Position numbers and translations under genes: made by a program
The notes under the pieces: generated by a model
What the model was told of the DNA's origin: nothing
The model's input: only the letters and a program-made list of their open reading frames with translations
Database searches by the model: none
In this document: piece by piece, positions 16,639 through 24,585 of the stretch
Position numbering within the stretch: the first letter of the stretch is position 1
Layout: every line of letters starts with the position of its first letter
Source of the DNA: an uncultured Lachnospiraceae bacterium
Lineage (GTDB): Bacteria > Bacillota > Clostridia > Lachnospirales > Lachnospiraceae
Reading direction: 5' to 3'
NCBI GenBank assembly: GCA_948441955.1
Contig: CAOJQZ010000013.1
Location: 1 to 39,722 of the forward strand
Length of the DNA stretch: 39,722 bases

Positions 16639-17420
16639 TACAGCTCTGCCGCCTCCGCCATCTGGTTCAGCCATTCGGGATAATAGACAGATGTCATATG
16701 TATTCCGTCAACCTCATAATATTCCTCCTGCACAAGCTCTGTGTTATCAATAAAGGTTATCTTCTCCTTTTCACACATTTTAGCAAGCTGTTCATTATAT
16801 TCCGGTATATTTGCATACCGTTCATCGTTCCCAATCGCCGCCGGACTTGCGGGAAGTACACTATTTGCATATATCTCTGCATCCGGAAGTCCCTTCTTTA
16901 ATTTATCAACAACCTCCTTGTATGCCTGGACAAATACTTTTGCATCTCCTCTGGCGGCCACCACATCATTCATGCCAAGGGCAATAAACACCTTCTGCGG
17001 ATTTGCCGCTATGATCTGGTTTATCATATCAGTAAGTCCCGTTTCATCAGGAGCAACCACCCCGACACCTTTCTCAGCGTTCACAAGGGCTGCGCTTAAA
17101 TGCTCGTATCCGTAGAGCCCCTGGCTGATAGAATCCCCCAGTATCATACTGTTTGCAAACTTTTCATCATTTGTCCTGCTAAGCCACTCCTCTGAGGAAT
17201 ACTGTTCTTCTTTTTCAAGTTCCTGTATCTTTGCATCAATTTCCTGAACATCCGCCTGGGCCAATTCTTCCAGTTTCTTCTCTCCCTCGGAAGCATCTAC
17301 CCGCAAATTTGTCATCCGTACAGCCACAACTGCCGCTCCGGTTATAAACAGCACGGCCGCCGCTATAACGGCCATTCGCAGAACACGGTCTTCTTCTCCG
17401 AAATAGTTCTTGTTTTTCAT
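16638..17420 (-). CDS. Membrane-anchored SGNH/GDSL hydrolase
   Basis: 260 residues with an N-terminal signal anchor (about 14-34), a helical linker (45-75) and an SGNH domain. Block I is ILGDSISQG with nucleophile Ser97, the oxyanion Asn is Asn151 in LGMNDV, and the Asp-His pair is Asp238/His241 in VDGIHM. Such enzymes act as esterases or acyltransferases, and at the cell surface often add or remove O-acetyl groups. It is first in the operon, behind a near-consensus promoter, with AGGAGAT seven bases before the ATG. Likely role: acetyl transfer to, or editing of, the glycan handled by the MBOAT/DHHW pair. Confidence 0.87.
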   Translation of the reverse strand: MKNKNYFGEEDRVLRMAVIAAAVLFITGAAVVAVRMTNLRVDASEGEKKLEELAQADVQEIDAKIQELEKEEQYSSEEWLSRTNDEKFANSMILGDSISQGLYGYEHLSAALVNAEKGVGVVAPDETGLTDMINQIIAANPQKVFIALGMNDVVAARGDAKVFVQAYKEVVDKLKKGLPDAEIYANSVLPASPAAIGNDERYANIPEYNEQLAKMCEKEKITFIDNTELVQEEYYEVDGIHMTSVYYPEWLNQMAEAAEL

Positions 17421-17479
17421 ACTATTTATCTCCTGTCACATATACTGTCAGCCTCAAAAGCCGGTAAGCATATTAGTTT

Positions 17480-17508
17480 ATTATACTATTTTCTATAATA
17501 AAAGTCAA
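17480..17508 (-). promoter_or_regulatory. Near-consensus promoter for the SGNH-MBOAT operon
   Basis: On the minus strand TTGACT (17503-17508) and TATAAT (17480-17485) are 17 bp apart, about 60 bases upstream of the SGNH gene. No other strong promoter was noticed before clpX, so rluF, ligA and the clpX-like gene may be read from it too. Confidence 0.75.
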
Positions 17509-17529
17509 AAAATATATTGGTCACAGCCT

Positions 17530-17558
17530 TTGCAGTTTCGGTAATTTCCTGCTATACT
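17530..17558 (+). promoter_or_regulatory. Promoter for the DUF5721-like gene
   Basis: TTGCAG (17530-17535) and TATACT (17553-17558) are 17 bp apart, about 33 bases before the ATG, which is preceded by AAAGGAG. Confidence 0.7.
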
Positions 17559-17590
17559 AAAAAAGATTACTGTTATGAAAAGGAGATTAT

Positions 17591-18061
17591 ATGACTGTAT
17601 TAGATCTGAATGCAAAGGCATGCATGTCACATCTGCTTCTTAAGCCCACCTTCCATCAATATTCTTTTATTGAAGGGGAGGTTACAACATTTAACAAATT
17701 TCATATTGACGGACGTATACATAAGGATTTTTTTGACGAAAAGCCTGACCGGGAATATTCTTCCTGGAAAGAGGTACAGGAATACTTTCTTACTGTGATC
17801 CGCGGAAAACGCACGCCTCTTGATTTTAAGCTTATCCTGTCTCTTTCCCCTGCGTGCTTTGCTGATTTCGTTTCCTCCTGCAGTCTTTCGTTCCGGCCGG
17901 AGGAAATACAAGGACTCTACCTGAATTTCCGCTACGAAGCTGAACAGCTTAAATGTATTACCGGAACTTCTATGCATACGTTTACGATGGATAAGACTCT
18001 GGAACATGAATGGGACAGACATGCCGGAGAGCTCCTGAAAGGGATATCCATCCTCTCCTAA
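17591..18061 (+). CDS. Conserved small protein, DUF5721-like
   Basis: 156 residues, soluble, no signal or membrane segment. Recognisable stretches are SFIEGEVTTFNKFHIDGRIHKDFF (given here as a region, about 26-49) and the C-terminal LYLNFRYEAEQLKCITGTS. I associate this pattern with DUF5721, a family seen mainly in Lachnospiraceae; its function is unknown. It is a single-gene unit with its own promoter, ribosome binding site and a terminator, transcribed against htpG and away from the acetylation operon. Confidence 0.72.
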   Translation: MTVLDLNAKACMSHLLLKPTFHQYSFIEGEVTTFNKFHIDGRIHKDFFDEKPDREYSSWKEVQEYFLTVIRGKRTPLDFKLILSLSPACFADFVSSCSLSFRPEEIQGLYLNFRYEAEQLKCITGTSMHTFTMDKTLEHEWDRHAGELLKGISILS

Positions 18062-18066
18062 AAAAA

Positions 18067-18099
18067 GCCATGCGCCCCCTCAGAGCGCATAGCCTTTTT
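18067..18099. terminator. Bidirectional terminator between DUF5721-like gene and htpG
   Basis: A 10-bp GC-rich stem with one mismatch (18067-18076 with 18085-18094) is flanked by six A's on the left and five T's on the right, suited to stop both convergent transcripts. Confidence 0.85.
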
Positions 18100-18101
18100 C
18101 C

Positions 18102-20150
18102 TTATTTCGTCAGCATCATCATGATCTCATTGCTTCTCTGCACAAATGCAGTCATATCTTCCGGATTTAACGGCCTGTGGGCCAGCATTGCAAGATCGAA
18201 CAGCTGCTTGCAGATCATGGAAACATTTTCATTTTCTTTATTTTCTACGACAAATTTTACAAGTGGATGATTTGCATTAAGAACCAGCGTGCTCTCCCCG
18301 CCCATGTTCATATCGTTCATGCCATACATCTTCATCATTTCCTGCATACGGCGGCTCTGCTCGGATAAGGTGATTATGGAAGCCACCTTATCATCCTTTA
18401 GCTTTTCAATCTTTACATCCAGCTTATCGTTTCCAAGTTCCTTTCGGAAGATTTCAATCAGGCTGTCGGAGACTGTCTTAAATGCCTCCTTATCTTCTTC
18501 CTTTACCTCCTCCTTTGCAGTATCTGTCACATCAGCGTCAATTCTCTGGAACCGGATCGTTGGATTACGCTGTTCCAGCTGCGTGATAAATGGAGAATCA
18601 ATATTATGGCTTAAAATAACCGCATCCTGTCCCTGATTGCGGAACATGTTAATATATTGGCTCTGCTGAATCTCGTCTGTCACATAGTAGATGGTAGTCT
18701 TAATCTCTTCTACTTTGTTTTCATCTTCATTTTCTTCCTTCTTATCGTTTGCCTCTACGACCTCACCGCCGTTTTCCTCAATGCAGTCCTTAAGAGTCAG
18801 ATACTTCCCGTCAATATTTTTGAACAGAACCGCATCCTTCATCTTATCGCAGAATTTTTCATCCTTTAAGCAGCCGAACTTAATAAACGGACTGATGTTA
18901 TCCCAGTATTTCTCATAGTCCTCCCTCTTTGTCTTGCACATTCCGGAAAGCTTATCCGCAACCTTTTTGGAAATGTAATCGGCAATCTTATTTACAAACC
19001 CATCGTTCTGCAGCGCGCTTCTTGATACGTTAAGGGGCAGATCCGGACAATCGATAACGCCCTTTAACACCATAAGGAACTCCGGAATAACTTCCTTAAT
19101 GTTATCCGCGATAAATACCTGATTGTTATAAAGCTTAATAGTTCCCTCTATGGAATCATACTCTGTATTGATTCTCGGAAAATACAGGATACCTTTTAAG
19201 TTAAATGGATAATCCATATTCAAATGAATCCAGAACAGCGGCTCCTTGTAGTCTAAAAATACCTTACGGTAAAATTCCTGATAATCCTCATCGGAACATT
19301 CATTTGGGTGCTTTGTCCAAAGCGGCGCCGTATCGCTCAAGGAAACCGGGCGTTTCTCTATCTTTACCTTTTCCTTTGCAGGCTCCACCTCTACGATTTC
19401 CTTCTCACCGTTTTCATTTTCCTTCTCTTCTGTCTTAGCCTCTTCGTGAATATGCTCCACAACAACGTCGTCTTCCTTTAAATCCGCCTCGTCGATAGTC
19501 TCATATTCTGTCTCTGCATTTGCCTTGGAAAGATAAATCGGAACCGGCATGAAGGAACAGTATTTCTCTATAACCTCTCTCACACGGTATTCGTTAGCGA
19601 ACTCAAGGCTGTCCTCATTAAGACATAAAGTAATCTCTGTTCCAACAGTCTCCTTATTGCCATCCTCCATCTCGTACTCTGTGCCGCCGTCGCTTACCCA
19701 GTGTACCGGATCCGCTCCTTCCTTATAAGAGAGCGTATCAATGTGAACTTCATCCGCCACCATAAATGCGGAATAAAATCCAAGTCCAAAATGGCCGATC
19801 ATATCGTCCTCTGTGGTCTTGTCCTTATATTTCTCAAGAAATTCTGTCGCCCCGGAAAAAGCAATCTGTGTAATGTACTCCTCTACTTCCTCTGCGGTCA
19901 TTCCAAGACCATTATCGGTAAATTTCAGAGTTTTCTCCTCCGGATTCACTTCGATCTGAATACATGGCTTATAATCATCCGGCATCTGGTACTCTCCCAT
20001 TATATCCAGCTTCTTAAGCTTTGTAATGGCGTCGCATCCGTTTGATACCATCTCCCGCACAAAAATATCATGATCCGAATATACCCATTTCTTGATAATT
20101 GGGAATATGTTTTCACTGCTTATTGATAAGCTTCCTTTTTTTGCTGCCAT
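18102..20150 (-). CDS. htpG: Molecular chaperone HtpG (bacterial Hsp90)
   Basis: 682 residues. The N-terminal GHKL ATPase domain shows FVREMVSNGCDAITK with the catalytic Glu, FTDNGLGMT for nucleotide binding and GHFGLGFYSAFMVAD as the lid glycines. An unusually acidic/basic charged linker (about 225-275, KEKVKIEKRP) joins to the middle domain (PLFWIHLNMDYPFNLKGILYFP). A second charged insertion (about 475-495) sits near the middle/C-terminal boundary. It is an ATP-driven dimeric cytoplasmic chaperone. AGGAG lies nine bases before the ATG. The leader carries a perfect CIRCE operator, so HrcA control is expected. Confidence 0.96.
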   Translation of the reverse strand: MAAKKGSLSISSENIFPIIKKWVYSDHDIFVREMVSNGCDAITKLKKLDIMGEYQMPDDYKPCIQIEVNPEEKTLKFTDNGLGMTAEEVEEYITQIAFSGATEFLEKYKDKTTEDDMIGHFGLGFYSAFMVADEVHIDTLSYKEGADPVHWVSDGGTEYEMEDGNKETVGTEITLCLNEDSLEFANEYRVREVIEKYCSFMPVPIYLSKANAETEYETIDEADLKEDDVVVEHIHEEAKTEEKENENGEKEIVEVEPAKEKVKIEKRPVSLSDTAPLWTKHPNECSDEDYQEFYRKVFLDYKEPLFWIHLNMDYPFNLKGILYFPRINTEYDSIEGTIKLYNNQVFIADNIKEVIPEFLMVLKGVIDCPDLPLNVSRSALQNDGFVNKIADYISKKVADKLSGMCKTKREDYEKYWDNISPFIKFGCLKDEKFCDKMKDAVLFKNIDGKYLTLKDCIEENGGEVVEANDKKEENEDENKVEEIKTTIYYVTDEIQQSQYINMFRNQGQDAVILSHNIDSPFITQLEQRNPTIRFQRIDADVTDTAKEEVKEEDKEAFKTVSDSLIEIFRKELGNDKLDVKIEKLKDDKVASIITLSEQSRRMQEMMKMYGMNDMNMGGESTLVLNANHPLVKFVVENKENENVSMICKQLFDLAMLAHRPLNPEDMTAFVQRSNEIMMMLTK

Positions 20151-20217
20151 CTTTTATCACTCCTATTTTTATTTTCTATATGAGACTGAGATACTCTCCT
20201 CTTTTGTCCTAAAGGAT

Positions 20218-20246
20218 ATGATAATACTCCGGTAATCAAAAGTCAA
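20218..20246 (-). promoter_or_regulatory. Sigma-A type promoter for htpG
   Basis: On the minus strand TTGACT (20241-20246) and TATCAT (20218-20223) are separated by 17 bp, about 68 bases upstream of the htpG start codon. Confidence 0.75.
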
Positions 20247-20253
20247 CAGTAAA

Positions 20254-20280
20254 TTAGCACTCTTTATCAAAGAGTGCTAA
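20254..20280. promoter_or_regulatory. CIRCE element (HrcA operator) upstream of htpG
   Basis: Perfect match to the CIRCE consensus: arm TTAGCACTC at 20254-20262, nine-base spacer, arm GAGTGCTAA at 20272-20280. It lies seven bp upstream of the htpG -35 box. HrcA binding here would repress htpG in the absence of heat or unfolded protein. It also falls 34 bases after the ABC permease stop and could fold in that transcript. Confidence 0.95.
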
Positions 20281-20313
20281 CAATTTTCTTAAAAATATTA
20301 ATTTTTTATAAAT

Positions 20314-23300
20314 TTACTCAATACTCTTTAAAGACTCTACCATATCTATTCTCTTAAGCTTAAAATACATGACTCCATTAATCAGCATGGAAAACGCGAC
20401 AGTAAGCGCCAGACTGTAAATGAAACTTGGCGGATTAATATTTCTTCCAAACATTGCAGAGTCCACTTCCACTGTTTCTATAATAAAAAGATGCAAAATC
20501 TTTCCAAGAACGACTCCCACAACCGCCCCCAAAAATGTAAGCAATATATTCTCCCTGTATACATACTGGGCCACCTCTCCATTATAAAAGCCCAGCACCT
20601 TAAGAGTCGCAAGCTCCCTTTTACGCTCTGCAATATTCACCGTATTCAAATTATATAATACAACAAAAGCCAGCATGCCGGCGGAAATAATAAGAACCAC
20701 AATGACCAGATTAAGGCTCCTCAGCATATCGTCAAGCTGTTTCTCAATATCATGCGTATAGCTTACGCTTAAGGCGCCGTCAGTCTTCAAAACCTGCTTT
20801 CCTGTCTCTTCCATCTGCCTGGAGGTACAGTCATCCTTTACGGAGAAGAAAATACTGTTGTATTCCGGCTTTTCTCCATACACCTTTTCATAATATGCAG
20901 GCGTAAAATAAATATAGTGTCCCATATAATTTTCACAGATATGCTCGATACGGACCTTCTTATTTCCTTTCTCCTCATCCTTAATCTCCACAGTATCTCC
21001 TGCTTTTGCTCCTAAAAGCTTCGCCGTCTTTTCGCTTACGATTACCCCCTCGTCAGAAAGCCTGTACTGCTCCTTGCTTTTCCTGTCATGAAAATCAACA
21101 TATTCCGGAATATCCTCTGCATTTTCAAATATGCATCTGTACGCTGCACGCTCCTTCTTTCCATTTAACAATGTGATATTCTGCATATTGGTGTTCATAA
21201 ACCGGGTAACATTCTTTTCTTTCTCAAGAGTCTCTGCTATTTCTCTTCTCTGCTCCTGCGTAACATCAGACTCCAGATAGACGCTTCCGTCATAAAACTG
21301 AATCTCAGCATACTGAAGCTCTGCAATCTCATAGCAGGAATCTTTGAGTCCAAAGCCCACCAGCATCAGCGCCATACAGCCTCCAATCCCAAAAATTGTC
21401 ATGAAAAACCGCTTCTTATAACGCATCAGGTTACGGATTGTAGACTTCCATGTAAAGTTCAGATGACGCCAGATAATTCCAATGCGCTCCATAAATACTC
21501 TGCGCCCGTTTTTTGGCGCCGGCGGACGCATAAGAACCGCCGGCTGAGCCGTAAGCTCTCGGTAGCAGGCCATAAAGGTTGCAAACATCGTACAGAAAAC
21601 AGCCGCACCGGACGCCATCACCGCATAGCTCCACTGATAAGGGACCAGAATTGCCGGAAGATGCCGGTATAGGATTCCATAGGCGTACACAATGATGTAA
21701 GGCAGAATTTTCTCCCCAATCAGTACACCGATGACGCTTCCGCCAACCGTAGCAAGAAGAGCATAGCCCATATATTTAGAAACAATTGCGGCCTTGCTGT
21801 ATCCAAGCGCCTTCATGGTTCCGATGGAGGTCCTTTGTTCCTCTACCATACGTGTCATACTGGTAAGACTGATTAATGCTGCCACAAGAAAGAACAGTAC
21901 CGGAAACACCCTTCCAATCGCCCCAAGCCGCTCTGCATTTTCCCCAAAGCCGCTGTATTCGATCAGCGTGCTTCTGTCATAGACATACCACTTGGGAAGC
22001 TTTATATCTAAAAGCTCCTCCTCTGCTGCCTTTATCTCCTGTTCGGCATCCGCAATTTCTGCTTCCGCCTCCTTTTTTCCATCCTCATACTCTTTCTTTG
22101 CATCTGCAAGCTTCCCTTCATTTTCTGCAACCTCAGCCGCGCCGGTATTTAACTCTGCTTCCTTTTCATAAAGCTGTGACCAGCCGGAATTAATCTGAGC
22201 CTGTCCCGAATCCAGCTCGGCAGGCACGCCTGAAAGCTGGGCCTCTGCTGCGTTAAGCTCAGCTTCCGCTGCGTCAAGGCCGGCTTTCGTCTGCATAAGC
22301 TGGGCCTCTGCTGCGTTAAGTTCATTTTCTGCTGTGTCAAGCTGAGCTGCATTCTCTGCATACAGGCTTTCCTGTCCGTTCAGTTCATTTTTCATTTCCT
22401 GAAGCTTAGCCCTTAACCCTTCTAATTCTCCCAGCCACATATCATATCCTGGATCATCCGGGGGAAGGGGGGCAGCCTCCAAACCTGCAATCTGCTGTTC
22501 CATCTGGGATACCCCGTCCCACCCTTCATCTAACTGGCCGCGGAAGATAAGAAGTCCCTGCCTGCCTTCTTCTATCTTTGCCTCTGCCCCAGGCTTTTCC
22601 GCCTCAAACTGAGCCTTTCCGTTTTCATACTGAGCCTTTCCGTTTTCATACTGGGTTCTTCCATCTGCTAACTGCTGCAGTCCGGAAGCATATTGTTCTC
22701 TCGCGCTGTCAAGCTCTGCCTGCTTTGAAACAAGGGCTGCCTTTGCATTTTCAATCTGGGTTCTTCCATCTGCAATCTGCACCTTTGCATCCGCAAGCTT
22801 CTCCTCTGCATCTGCAATCTCCCGGGCTGCATCCGCAAGCTCCTGGTCTGCTTCTGCTTTTCCCTGGGCAAGCTCCTGTCTTGCCTTATCAAGCTCCTCA
22901 TTTGCTTCGTCAATAATCTCCTGCCTTCGTGCCTCGGCCCTCTCCCCGGTAATATTCTCTATATTTTCAAGGACCTCTTCAATCCGCTCGTCATATTCGT
23001 CGGTAAAAGCCAGCAGTTCTTCCGCCCCCTCCACCTTAAAGTAAACCTCCGTATATACCTCTAAAGTAAAGGTTTCCTCCGGTACAAGAAGAAACCCGCT
23101 GACACTGCCGTCCCCCACTGCAGAGCTCCCTCTGCCATAAGAAAGATAGCAGGGGCTGTTTCCAAGACCCACAACCTCCAGGGTATCTGTCTTAAGTGTG
23201 TCTGATACCGGGTCGTCTGTTCCGGAATGGAGGACAATCTTATCCCCTATATGAAATTCAGCCTCGTCATCTGCCAGACATTCTCCCGCTTTTTCAGGGA

Positions 23301-23676
23301 ATCTCCCTTTGCTTAATGCAGGCTGATTCATATGCTCCTGTATTGACATCACATGGAGCACCTGCTGCTCGTCCGCAGTATTGTAGAGGAAATCCGCGCT
23401 GTAAGCCCCCTCTGCAAGGGCAACGCCGTCTGCCTTCCCCATCGCCTGCACATCTTTTTCTGTAACACCATAGGTACTTAAGGCCTTTATATCCATCAGC
23501 CTGCTGCCGTCAAAATAGGAATCGCCGGAAAGCCGCATATCCGGCTCTGACGCGCGGATTCCCGAAAAAAACGCAACCCCCAGCGCGACAATAAAAAGAA
23601 TCGACAGGAATCTTCCCGGACTCTTTTTTATTTCCATATAAAAGTCTTTTCTTGTTGGCTTTACTGTTTTTTTCAT
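20314..23676 (-). CDS. ABC exporter permease, FtsX/MacB type, with giant coiled coil
   Basis: 1120 residues. A first membrane helix (about 22-40) leads to a MacB-like extracytoplasmic domain (50-220), then a very long helical, Ala/Glu/Lys/Gln-rich coiled coil (about 225-555), then an FtsX-like block of helices (588-705, with RTSIGTMKALGYSKAAI). A second extracytoplasmic domain and a second FtsX block follow (about 985-1110, with RKRELATLKVLGFYNGEV). Part of the coiled coil is repetitive at DNA level, including two identical seven-residue units YENGKAQ. It forms an exporter with the ATPase gene 9 bases upstream. Substrate unknown; such Firmicute permeases are usually linked to lipid, peptide or envelope stress export. 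Confidence 0.9.
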   Translation of the reverse strand: MKKTVKPTRKDFYMEIKKSPGRFLSILFIVALGVAFFSGIRASEPDMRLSGDSYFDGSRLMDIKALSTYGVTEKDVQAMGKADGVALAEGAYSADFLYNTADEQQVLHVMSIQEHMNQPALSKGRFPEKAGECLADDEAEFHIGDKIVLHSGTDDPVSDTLKTDTLEVVGLGNSPCYLSYGRGSSAVGDGSVSGFLLVPEETFTLEVYTEVYFKVEGAEELLAFTDEYDERIEEVLENIENITGERAEARRQEIIDEANEELDKARQELAQGKAEADQELADAAREIADAEEKLADAKVQIADGRTQIENAKAALVSKQAELDSAREQYASGLQQLADGRTQYENGKAQYENGKAQFEAEKPGAEAKIEEGRQGLLIFRGQLDEGWDGVSQMEQQIAGLEAAPLPPDDPGYDMWLGELEGLRAKLQEMKNELNGQESLYAENAAQLDTAENELNAAEAQLMQTKAGLDAAEAELNAAEAQLSGVPAELDSGQAQINSGWSQLYEKEAELNTGAAEVAENEGKLADAKKEYEDGKKEAEAEIADAEQEIKAAEEELLDIKLPKWYVYDRSTLIEYSGFGENAERLGAIGRVFPVLFFLVAALISLTSMTRMVEEQRTSIGTMKALGYSKAAIVSKYMGYALLATVGGSVIGVLIGEKILPYIIVYAYGILYRHLPAILVPYQWSYAVMASGAAVFCTMFATFMACYRELTAQPAVLMRPPAPKNGRRVFMERIGIIWRHLNFTWKSTIRNLMRYKKRFFMTIFGIGGCMALMLVGFGLKDSCYEIAELQYAEIQFYDGSVYLESDVTQEQRREIAETLEKEKNVTRFMNTNMQNITLLNGKKERAAYRCIFENAEDIPEYVDFHDRKSKEQYRLSDEGVIVSEKTAKLLGAKAGDTVEIKDEEKGNKKVRIEHICENYMGHYIYFTPAYYEKVYGEKPEYNSIFFSVKDDCTSRQMEETGKQVLKTDGALSVSYTHDIEKQLDDMLRSLNLVIVVLIISAGMLAFVVLYNLNTVNIAERKRELATLKVLGFYNGEVAQYVYRENILLTFLGAVVGVVLGKILHLFIIETVEVDSAMFGRNINPPSFIYSLALTVAFSMLINGVMYFKLKRIDMVESLKSIE
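22610..22651. repeat. Exact 21-bp tandem duplication inside the permease coiled coil
   Basis: Two consecutive identical 21-bp units (22610-22630 and 22631-22651), each encoding YENGKAQ (residues 343-356). Longer imperfect repeats lie nearby: TGGGCCTCTGCTGCGTTAAG occurs twice, near 22240 and 22300. The repeats keep frame, so the coiled coil can change length by slippage without loss of the protein. Confidence 0.85.
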
Positions 23677-23685
23677 TTATCCTTC

Positions 23686-24390
23686 CTACCACTCTATCGT
23701 CTCAACGGAAACCGGATGGAGATTTTCCGTAATACCGGATACCCGTCCGTTTTTAATCTTAATAACCCGATCCGCCATAGGCGCTATGGCAGAATTATGT
23801 GTAATCAGGATCACTGTCATCCCCTTATTCCGACACGTATCCTGCAAAAGCTTAAGAATTGCCTTACCTGTATTATAATCAAGGGCTCCTGTAGGCTCAT
23901 CGCATAGAAGAAGCTTCGGATTCTTCGCGAGGGCCCTTGCAATGGATACCCTCTGCTGCTCGCCGCCTGAAAGCTGGGCGGGAAAATTGTCCAGACGTTC
24001 TCCAAGCCCGACCTCCTCCATAACCTCCCTTGCATCCATTGGATCCTTACATATCTGAAGGGCAAGCTCAACATTTTCCAGGGCCGTAAGGTTGGGAATC
24101 AGATTATAAAACTGGAATACAAAGCCAATGTCATCCCTTCTGTAAGCAGTAAGCTGTTTCTGGGAATAACGGGCTATATTCCTGCCGTCCACCAGAACCT
24201 GTCCCTTTGTAGCTGTGTCCATGCCGCCAAGTATATTAAGAACCGTCGTCTTTCCAGCGCCGCTTGGCCCTACTACAACGGCAAATTCACCCTTTTTTAT
24301 ATCAAAGTCGATCCCGGCGGCCGCCATAATCTCCACCTCGCCCATTTTATATATCTTTTTTACATCCTTTAATGAGACAAAACTTTCCAT
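23686..24390 (-). CDS. ABC transporter ATP-binding protein (MacB/LolD type)
   Basis: 234 residues from the chosen start. Walker A GPSGAGKT at 41-48, Q-loop in FVFQFYNL (about 90-97), signature LSGGEQQRVSIARAL at 140-154, Walker B LLLCDEP at 160-166 and H-loop THN. The group is the one that energises FtsX-fold permeases. GGAGGG lies five bases before the ATG at 24390; the open frame continues 18 codons upstream without a better site. It is first in a two-gene operon with the long permease. A TATAAT box at 24460-24465 (minus strand) may be its promoter, but no clear -35 was found. Confidence 0.94.
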   Translation of the reverse strand: MESFVSLKDVKKIYKMGEVEIMAAAGIDFDIKKGEFAVVVGPSGAGKTTVLNILGGMDTATKGQVLVDGRNIARYSQKQLTAYRRDDIGFVFQFYNLIPNLTALENVELALQICKDPMDAREVMEEVGLGERLDNFPAQLSGGEQQRVSIARALAKNPKLLLCDEPTGALDYNTGKAILKLLQDTCRNKGMTVILITHNSAIAPMADRVIKIKNGRVSGITENLHPVSVETIEW

Positions 24391-24523
24391 ATATTCCCTC
24401 CGTACTGTTCTGCAATACCCATTAAAAAACCAGAGGTCTTCCATATTGCTTTCGTGAACATTATATCATCTATAACCACAGAAGGAAAATGAATTTTCTA
24501 TTAAACCCAGATGAAAATCACGG

Positions 24524-24563
24524 TTGACTTTATCCTCAATTTAGTAAATACTAATATCAGTAT
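24524..24563 (+). promoter_or_regulatory. Candidate promoter and operator-like palindrome for the PatB gene
   Basis: TTGACT (24524-24529) with AATACT 17 bp downstream (24547-24552) is a plausible promoter. Over and after the -10 lies ATACTAATATCAGTAT (24548-24563), symmetric in 14 of 16 positions, a possible repressor site. The ribosome binding site AGGAGG is at 24571-24576. Confidence 0.5.
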
Positions 24564-24585
24564 ATTGTTTAGGAGGAACCGTGCT

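Noticed and set aside
18102..18300. Reading the CIRCE-like or terminator hairpins around htpG as CRISPR or mobile repeats
   Set aside because: Only single inverted repeats with clear operator or terminator features; no repeated spacer pattern was seen anywhere in the window.
22578..22916. Open frame on the plus strand rich in Pro, Phe and His repeats
   Set aside because: It is the antisense shadow of the repetitive coiled coil in the ABC permease; no ribosome binding site and composition explained by the repeats.
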